This document shows positions 15,262 through 20,654 of a DNA stretch of 20,654 nt, piece after piece. The DNA comes from CAZFER01 sp964517495. Lineage in GTDB: Bacteria; Hinthialibacterota; Hinthialibacteria; Hinthialibacterales; Hinthialibacteraceae. Both the position numbers and the translations under genes were made by a program. The first letter of the stretch is position 1, and each line of letters starts with the position of its first letter. Below the pieces are notes generated by a model. The model was not told the DNA's origin, did no database searches, and worked only from the letters and a program-made list of their open reading frames with translations. Location of the stretch: NCBI GenBank assembly GCA_964517495.1, contig CAZFER010000092.1:1-20654 (forward strand). The letters are read 5' to 3'.

Positions 15262-17325
15262 ATGGTCATTATAATGCTTATCTTACGAATTTATATTATG
15301 TATTTAGTATTTACAATGTTGTTTGTTTCCAGTGTGGGTAGCAGTTGGAGTAATCAAGTTACGCTTGAAGGTGTTACAGTCACACCGCATGTACAATCCA
15401 AGGAAATGCGCTATCGGCGTGAAGCCGATTTTAGTTTGGGGGCGAGGGTGCAATTGTTTGTGCGTAATGCAGGAGAGAAAACACTGACTCTAACACCCGA
15501 TACAGAGATTCATTTGCGTGGGCAAACACCGGAACAATTGCTCAGCAATGAGGAGTGGTCGTGGTATGATTTTCCAAGCGCATGGCCGGAACAACCACTT
15601 CAACTCCAACCAAAGGCACTGACTGTTTGGACATGGAACGGCCGTCGAGCGCCCTGGGGAGTGGGAACCGAAGCTGAATTAAGCATTCAGGCATCCGGTG
15701 AGGAAGACGCTTCATCGATTCATATTAAAGTTCCAATCAAGCAGCCCGAAATTTGGTTATCCTCTGTTACTTTCCTGGGAGAGGATGATGATCCTTATCC
15801 TGAGCGCTTGATTTTTCATATTGCCAATCAAACGGAGAAAGATATGCGATTGGAATCATGCCGCTTATGGTTGCCTAAGAGCAATGATTCCTGGCGGTTG
15901 CTTCATGCAAAAGCATGGCTACGTGAGTTCAAAGCATTTCCATCCAACCGAATCATCCCAGCGGGTGAAAAGGGAGGCGCAGAAGTGGCTAGCGGCCGTC
16001 TTCCGTTGACCTATACCGCGTTGGAAGTGCGGTTACGAGATGCCAATGATCAACGTGTGACGCTTTGGGCGCATCTTCGCATTAAGCGGGAAGTGTTTGA
16101 TATCAGTGGTGGTTGGGTGAGCTCGGGGGTTAATGGACGAAGTGCGCTTACCTATGAATCCTATTTAAAAACATTGAAACGTATGCATATCAACACTGCC
16201 CATATTGGTGAAGTGGCAGGCTATACCGATAATCCCGATCTTTATTCACGTTATCCCTTAAAGCGATTCAACAAACTGGCAAATTTTAAACGCTATGATA
16301 CCGTCGCCATGCTTCCCCATATCCATGCGGTGGAATTTTTGGGGGAACCTCAATATGGTGGAGGAACACCCGTACCGCCGATGAAGGTATGGCGTGCCTT
16401 GGCGCCCTATCAACCCACTCGATTGCCAACCACGGTGACCCATAGTGAAGAACGCATTTGGCGATTTTATGCGGGGTTGTCTGATTATCCTCACTATGAT
16501 GCTTACCGTGTTTGTGCTCCTTCCGCGGATTCCTGGTGGCGTTATCGGCGATGGGGGGATGAGCGTATTCGCTGGGGAGCACCGCTTGAAACGATTGGTG
16601 TTATGACACGCAGCCTGCGTGAGTTGAATCGTCCGGTACCCATCGCCTACTGGTCTCAAGGGGCTCATCATGGCTGGGGAAATTACGGGGGACGTGAACG
16701 AACCTCACCCACTCCGAAAGAATTACGCGCACAAGCTTATCATGCGCTGGCTGCACGAATTACCTCATTGTATTGGTTTAATCTCAGCCTTAAGTCGATT
16801 CTTGAGTTTCCCGATCTCATTGAACCGATCACAAACGTTGGCCGTGAAATTTATATGCTGGAGGATTACTATCTGGAAGGGGATGCGTATCATTACGAGC
16901 GTTTAATGAGAGAAGATAAGCCGGATTGGGATCTTTCTGTCATTGCTGGTCCACGAGGGGCGTTGCTTTTTGCGTTGGATTTAAGTTATCATGCGGATAC
17001 CGATGAGAAGGTTTTTTCATTTGGGCCACCGCGCAAGGCTTTGTTGTCTTTCCCTCTTCCGGCTAATTTGAGAGAAGCGGTGCAGATTCTTCGAGTGGAT
17101 GCGGAAGGTGTAACTTCCATTCCATTTGAAACAACGTCAGAGGGTGTTCAAATACAAGACTCGTTTAAAGATGTTAATGTGTTTGTCGTAACCCATGACA
17201 AACGATCTGTGGAAAAACTTGAAACGCGCCGAAGAGAATTAATGGCATATGAACAATCCTATGGTTTTGATCCTGCCAAAAACCCAAAGGATATTCAACA
17301 GCTGCAGAAAATTTTGAAGCCTTAG
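15262..17325 (+). CDS. Exported TIM-barrel-like protein, possible glycoside hydrolase
   Basis: The 687-aa product has a signal peptide-like N-terminus (hydrophobic to about residue 25). The start is uncertain: ATG codons at 15262, 15274 and 15298 are all in frame, and GGAAAGG at 15253-15259 is close to the first. Residues about 30-270 look like one or two beta-sandwich domains. About 280-550 look like an alpha/beta barrel, opening with ISGGWVSSGVNGRSALTYESYLKTL written here only in part as ISGGWVSSG, and including HAVEFLGEP (E358, E362), GLSDYPHYDAYR (D408), an aromatic-rich AYWSQGAHHGWG and a helix TPKELRAQAYHALAARI followed by LYWFNLS. That last pair resembles beta-galactosidase-like barrels where a helix precedes strand 8. 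A small beta domain (about 553-645) and a charged C-terminal helix follow. I infer a glycan-active enzyme; no family is assigned, and the acid/base pair is only a guess. Confidence 0.6.
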   Translation: MVIIMLILRIYIMYLVFTMLFVSSVGSSWSNQVTLEGVTVTPHVQSKEMRYRREADFSLGARVQLFVRNAGEKTLTLTPDTEIHLRGQTPEQLLSNEEWSWYDFPSAWPEQPLQLQPKALTVWTWNGRRAPWGVGTEAELSIQASGEEDASSIHIKVPIKQPEIWLSSVTFLGEDDDPYPERLIFHIANQTEKDMRLESCRLWLPKSNDSWRLLHAKAWLREFKAFPSNRIIPAGEKGGAEVASGRLPLTYTALEVRLRDANDQRVTLWAHLRIKREVFDISGGWVSSGVNGRSALTYESYLKTLKRMHINTAHIGEVAGYTDNPDLYSRYPLKRFNKLANFKRYDTVAMLPHIHAVEFLGEPQYGGGTPVPPMKVWRALAPYQPTRLPTTVTHSEERIWRFYAGLSDYPHYDAYRVCAPSADSWWRYRRWGDERIRWGAPLETIGVMTRSLRELNRPVPIAYWSQGAHHGWGNYGGRERTSPTPKELRAQAYHALAARITSLYWFNLSLKSILEFPDLIEPITNVGREIYMLEDYYLEGDAYHYERLMREDKPDWDLSVIAGPRGALLFALDLSYHADTDEKVFSFGPPRKALLSFPLPANLREAVQILRVDAEGVTSIPFETTSEGVQIQDSFKDVNVFVVTHDKRSVEKLETRRRELMAYEQSYGFDPAKNPKDIQQLQKILKP

Positions 17326-17442
17326 GCAAATGTGAGGTGCATAGTAATTTACATTTTAACCACTCTTGGTTTAAGATAGGTGACGAGCAAGCAGAACCGG
17401 ATTCATGGTTTGAATGGCAGTATGGTGGAAGGATGTACTGAT

Positions 17443-18342
17443 ATGAAAACACATCTCCAAAAATTATCCGGCGTTTTTTTACCGATTACCACCCCATTTA
17501 ACAAAGATATGACCATCGATTTTACCGCATTAAAAAGCAATATGGAATTTTATGCGAAGAGCCAAGTGCACGGTTATCTGGCACTGGGGAGCAATGGTGA
17601 AAATCGATGTTTGCGGGAAGTGGAAAAACGGGCCATTCTTGATGTGGTCATGGAAAACAAAGCGCCAGAACAGATCGTCATGACAGGCTGCATTTATGAT
17701 AGTACAGTGCTCACGTTTGAATTAATGCGTTACGCTCGTAATATCAAGTCTGATTATGTAACTTTATTATCGCCATCCTATTATCGTAAATTCATGACCC
17801 ATGATGTTTTAGTGGATTATTTCACCGAATGTGCCGAACGAATTGATATTCCCGTCATGCTTTATAATGCGCCTGGATTTACGGGTATCACCCTTGCGCC
17901 AGAAACAGTGGGTGAACTTGCCAAACACCCTCGCATCGTGGGGATGAAAGACAGCGCGTCTGAAGGGATCGAAAACTTTTGCCAATACAATAGCCCCGAG
18001 TTTGTGGTGTTAGCCGGTTCGATAGGATTTATCTATACCTCGATGGTGAAGCATGGGGTAAAAGGAGGGGTGGTCAGTTTGGGCAATGCTTTTCCTGAAG
18101 CAGGATATAGATTATGGGAATATGGAACGAAAGGGGAAAGCGAGGCAGGAAACGAGTATCAAGAACGGATGAAAATTGCGAATAAACGTATCAGTGGCAC
18201 CTATGGTGTGGCAGGCGTAAAAGCAGCCATGGATTTAGCCGGGCTGGCGGGGATGTACCCACGCAAACCCCTGCGCCGCTTGGAAGAGAGCGATCGTGAA
18301 AAGGTGCGTGAAGTATTGGTTGAAGCAGGATTGTTATCATGA
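17443..18342 (+). CDS. DapA-superfamily class I aldolase, HOGA1/KDG aldolase-like
   Basis: The start is the ATG at 17443, with GGAAGGA at 17427-17433 and a 299-aa product of family length; an in-frame GTG at 17380 would add 21 residues with no family counterpart. Family marks are LPITTPF near the start, GSNGE (residues 49-53, equivalent to the GTTGE pyruvate-binding loop of DapA), LYNAPG with Y141, and GMKDS with Schiff-base K169. The GSNGE variant and overall pattern recall human 4-hydroxy-2-oxoglutarate aldolase and fungal L-threo-3-deoxy-hexulosonate aldolase more than true DapA. The likely reaction is retro-aldol cleavage of a 2-keto-3-deoxy (or 4-hydroxy-2-keto) acid to pyruvate and an aldehyde. 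It is first of a tight trio, with its stop overlapping the kinase start (ATGA). Confidence 0.88.
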   Translation: MKTHLQKLSGVFLPITTPFNKDMTIDFTALKSNMEFYAKSQVHGYLALGSNGENRCLREVEKRAILDVVMENKAPEQIVMTGCIYDSTVLTFELMRYARNIKSDYVTLLSPSYYRKFMTHDVLVDYFTECAERIDIPVMLYNAPGFTGITLAPETVGELAKHPRIVGMKDSASEGIENFCQYNSPEFVVLAGSIGFIYTSMVKHGVKGGVVSLGNAFPEAGYRLWEYGTKGESEAGNEYQERMKIANKRISGTYGVAGVKAAMDLAGLAGMYPRKPLRRLEESDREKVREVLVEAGLLS

Positions 18343-19700
18343 GTTTGGTTTTAGCCGTCGACGCCGGGACCACATGCATGAAAACAGCCTTGGTGCGTGA
18401 TGGCCGTACGATTATCGATAGTGCCGATGAATCCTACCCAATCAATATCCGGGAAGGTGGACAAATCGACATCGACACCGAATATTGGTGGAGTGCGTTT
18501 AATCGCTGTTGTCAGCGGTTGCATCCTTCCAAAAATGAAGTACAGGCCATTGGATTTTCCGTTTCAACCCCAGGCGCGGTTTTATTGAGTGAAGAAGGCG
18601 AGGCCCTAACTCCCGCTGTCTTATTTATGGATGGCCGCAGTGGAAAGCAGGCTCAATATATTCGCGATGTCATAGGGGAAGACCGGCTGCTTGAAGGAAC
18701 CAGTAATCTGCCTGTTTCTGGAGGATGTACCGCATCAACTATTTTATGGTGGCGGGATAACCAGAATGACTTATTCGAGCGTGCTTGGATATTCGGCCAT
18801 ACCAATACTCTATTTGGCAAGCGGCTAACGGGAGAGTGGGGGATGGATCCCTCAACCGCTTCTTTGACCGCCTTATACAACACAACCTCCAATAATGGAA
18901 AATGGAATGAATCAATTCTAGCAGATTTAAACCTCCCTGGGGAAAAACTTCCATCCATCGTTCAAAGTTGGGAACCGGTTGGTTCACTAAAAAGAGACAT
19001 TGCGAATACCCTTGGTTTGCCTTCCGGCATACCTGTTTTAATGGGAGGCAACGACGCCATGTGTGCCGCCTTAACCGGTGGGGTAACTCAAAACGGTGCG
19101 ATATTGGATATTTGTGGAACATGTGAAATCATATGTGTGGGATTGAGCCAATCGATTCCAGGGCGTAACTATAATGTGCGATGTCATGTGATTCCCGATA
19201 TGTGGGCGACGTTATATGTCTTGAACACGGGGGGCAAGGCTTTGCAATGGTTCCACCAAACCTTTTGCAAGGAGATGGATACGGATCATTTTTTTTCGCA
19301 ATACCTTCCTGAGGTTATCAATCGTTTTTTCGAGGAAGGAAAGTGCTGGGAATTACCTGAATATGAAGTGTTTCTAGCAGGGGATCGGTATAGTGTGGAT
19401 AGTAAATATGCGTCTTTTAATCAATTGAATCTAAACACTTCCAGGGAAACCATGTTAATGGCAATGATCAAAGGGAATAATCAATATATGGCCCGGCATT
19501 TGGAGGAAATGCGAAGTCATGTTCGGTTGTCCTCACGGATCCATCTGACCGGTGGGGGATTGTCAGAAGCATTTATTCGTTGTAAAAAGGAATGGATGGG
19601 CGAGTATGATTATGTGCTTAAAGAGAACTCTTCGTTAATGGGAGCGGCTCAACTCGCACATTATGCTGTAACAAACGAAATGATTTGGAAAGCCAATTAA
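18339..19700 (+). CDS. FGGY-family carbohydrate kinase
   Basis: The 453-aa product starts VLAVDAGTTCMKTALV, the phosphate-1 loop of the actin/hexokinase fold. GGNDAMCAAL follows with catalytic base D239, and then the C-terminal adenosine loop LTGGGLSEAF near residue 403. FGGY kinases phosphorylate ketoses, polyols or sugar acids with ATP in the cytoplasm. At 453 aa it is somewhat short (about 490-520 is usual), mainly between the catalytic Asp and the C-terminal loop. Its ATG overlaps the aldolase stop, and a weak AGGA lies upstream, so translation is probably coupled. A GatY/KbaY-type aldolase follows after 13 nt, suggesting that the kinase makes a ketose phosphate for that enzyme. Substrate not assignable from sequence: tagatose-, fuculose-, xylulose- and gluconate-type kinases share these motifs. 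Confidence 0.9.
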   Translation: MSLVLAVDAGTTCMKTALVRDGRTIIDSADESYPINIREGGQIDIDTEYWWSAFNRCCQRLHPSKNEVQAIGFSVSTPGAVLLSEEGEALTPAVLFMDGRSGKQAQYIRDVIGEDRLLEGTSNLPVSGGCTASTILWWRDNQNDLFERAWIFGHTNTLFGKRLTGEWGMDPSTASLTALYNTTSNNGKWNESILADLNLPGEKLPSIVQSWEPVGSLKRDIANTLGLPSGIPVLMGGNDAMCAALTGGVTQNGAILDICGTCEIICVGLSQSIPGRNYNVRCHVIPDMWATLYVLNTGGKALQWFHQTFCKEMDTDHFFSQYLPEVINRFFEEGKCWELPEYEVFLAGDRYSVDSKYASFNQLNLNTSRETMLMAMIKGNNQYMARHLEEMRSHVRLSSRIHLTGGGLSEAFIRCKKEWMGEYDYVLKENSSLMGAAQLAHYAVTNEMIWKAN

Positions 19701-19713
19701 AAGAGGATTAATC

Positions 19714-20595
19714 ATGGGACTGGTGAATATGAGACCGATGCTGGCGGTCGCCAAAGACGATGGCTATGCAGTCGGTGCGTTCAATATTATTGATTATCTT
19801 AGCATGAAGGCGATAGTCCAGACGGCGGAAGAACTTGATTCGCCGGTGATCCTTCAAACATCGGTTAAAACCATCAAGTTTTGGGGGTACTCGACAATTG
19901 TGTCGTGGGCGAAAGAGATTGCCCAGGATTCAAAGATTCCTGTGGTTCTTCACTTGGATCATTGCAAGGATATCGATGTGATCCAACAATGCATTAATGC
20001 TGGATGGACGTCGGTAATGATCGATGCATCATCAAAACCGTTTGATGAAAACTTGATGATCACACGCGAAGTGGTGAAACGGGCTGAAGCGGCCGGTGTG
20101 GGAGTTGAAGCGGAGCTGGGTGAAATCGGTGGGGTGGAGGATGATATTGTTGTGGATGAGGCGGAGGCTCATCTGGCTGATCCTGAAAAAGCCATCGAAT
20201 TTTGCAAAGATTTACCTCTGGCCGTGTTTGCTCCCGCCATTGGTACCGCACATGGTGTATACAAAGGGGAACCCAAGATTGCCTTTGACCGGATCGAAAT
20301 CATTGCAAAGGAAACCGGTTTACCAATTGCTTTGCATGGTGGTACGGGATTAAGCGATAATACATTTAAGAAATGCATTTCTCTTGGATGCGCCAAGGTG
20401 AATATTTCCACGCAATTGAAGCATGTCTTTATCGATAGTTTTGTCAATTATCATCAGGAAAATAAGGAGTATGAACCACTTAAACCCCTGACAGCTCAAT
20501 GGGAGCAGATAAAAAAAGATATGGGGTCAAATATGATACTATTTGGGGGTGAAGGTAAGGGAGCAAACGCCCTCTCGAAAATCAAAACCCATTAA
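19714..20595 (+). CDS. Class II (zinc) ketose-phosphate aldolase, GatY/KbaY-like
   Basis: The 293-aa product has all metal and catalytic residues of class II aldolases: D82 and H83 in VVLHLDHCKD, H180 in AIGTAHGVYKG and H208 in ALHGGTGLSD. These positions match those I recall for the E. coli tagatose-1,6-bisphosphate aldolases GatY and KbaY (284-286 aa). The E107-region loop GVEAELGEIGG and the phosphate-binding KVNISTQLK are present too. It should cleave a ketose phosphate to dihydroxyacetone phosphate and an aldehyde in the cytoplasm; tagatose- or fructose-1,6-bisphosphate are the default substrates, but a ketose-1-phosphate from the adjacent kinase is possible. GAGGA at 19703-19707 lies 6 nt before the ATG. 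It ends the trio. Confidence 0.93.
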   Translation: MGLVNMRPMLAVAKDDGYAVGAFNIIDYLSMKAIVQTAEELDSPVILQTSVKTIKFWGYSTIVSWAKEIAQDSKIPVVLHLDHCKDIDVIQQCINAGWTSVMIDASSKPFDENLMITREVVKRAEAAGVGVEAELGEIGGVEDDIVVDEAEAHLADPEKAIEFCKDLPLAVFAPAIGTAHGVYKGEPKIAFDRIEIIAKETGLPIALHGGTGLSDNTFKKCISLGCAKVNISTQLKHVFIDSFVNYHQENKEYEPLKPLTAQWEQIKKDMGSNMILFGGEGKGANALSKIKTH

Positions 20596-20610
20596 TTTTT
20601 GGATCGTTGA

Positions 20611-20645
20611 ACAGGGATGGCGAGGCTCCCGCCGAGCCGTTTCCA
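20611..20645. repeat. GC-rich hairpin after the last aldolase, possible dispersed repeat
   Basis: GGCTC at 20624-20628 and GAGCC at 20634-20638 form a 5-bp hairpin with loop CCGCC, set in a stretch far more GC-rich than the neighbouring gene. It begins about 15 nt after the stop codon. There is no T-run after the arm, though five T residues precede it at 20596-20600, so intrinsic termination on the plus strand is not supported. The wording resembles short intergenic repeats that recur many times in some bacterial genomes. A second copy is not present in this window, so repeat status is inferred. Confidence 0.35.
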
Positions 20646-20654
20646 CGTAAAACG

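Noticed and set aside
17380..17442. Earlier GTG start for the DapA-type aldolase
   Set aside because: The 21 extra residues have no family counterpart, and GGAAGGA at 17427-17433 fits the ATG at 17443.
17443..20595. Standard uronate or Entner-Doudoroff pathway set
   Set aside because: No KDG kinase of the PfkB type, uronate isomerase or dehydratase is encoded; the genes seen do not complete that route.

Overview
The window looks like chromosomal DNA of a Gram-negative, carbohydrate-degrading bacterium, probably uncultivated. Evidence for an outer membrane is direct: a TolC-family lipoprotein, a periplasmic adaptor, several exported enzymes and a twin-arginine (Tat) signal. The mix of exported toroid-fold lyases, Tat-exported sugar isomerase-like proteins and TPR-containing SGNH hydrolases resembles what is seen in the PVC superphylum and in Hydrogenedentes- or Poribacteria-type lineages. 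That placement is inference, because no rRNA or marker gene is present. There are no tRNAs, transposases, phage genes, CRISPR arrays or transcription regulators.

Layout. (1) 1-243: a GC-rich inverted repeat and a tandem array of 40-nt units, each with a perfect 8-bp hairpin, lying downstream of the first gene. (2) 244-4615: two exported polysaccharide-lyase-type toroid proteins transcribed divergently from a 133-bp promoter region. (3) 4588-4875: a small antitoxin-like gene (UPF0175-like) on the minus strand, overlapping the end of the second lyase-like gene tail to tail. (4) 5081-7520: a Tat-exported TIM-barrel sugar isomerase-like protein followed 16 nt later by a membrane-anchored SGNH hydrolase. 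(5) 7797-13549: a tightly coupled four-gene efflux operon (TolC-type lipoprotein, HlyD/MacA adaptor, MacB-type ATPase, MacB/FtsX-type permease), with stop and start codons overlapping at two junctions. (6) 13803-20595: a polytopic membrane protein of unknown function, an exported TIM-barrel-like protein of unknown function, a DapA/HOGA1-type aldolase, an FGGY sugar kinase and a GatY/KbaY-type class II aldolase. (7) 20596-20654: a GC-rich hairpin that looks like part of a dispersed repeat.

How the genes may work together. The exported lyase-like pair, exported isomerase and anchored SGNH hydrolase suggest breakdown and de-esterification of an acidic polysaccharide outside the cytoplasm. The last cluster would take up and process the products: the unknown polytopic protein as a candidate permease, the unknown exported barrel as a candidate glycan hydrolase, then an aldolase for a 2-keto-3-deoxy acid plus a kinase and aldolase pair for a ketose. 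This is a hypothesis from context. The efflux operon is self-contained and may be unrelated. The most interesting unexplained material is the pair of unknown genes at 13803-17325 linked to a three-enzyme aldolase-kinase-aldolase set, with two adjacent perfect 10-bp palindromes just upstream.
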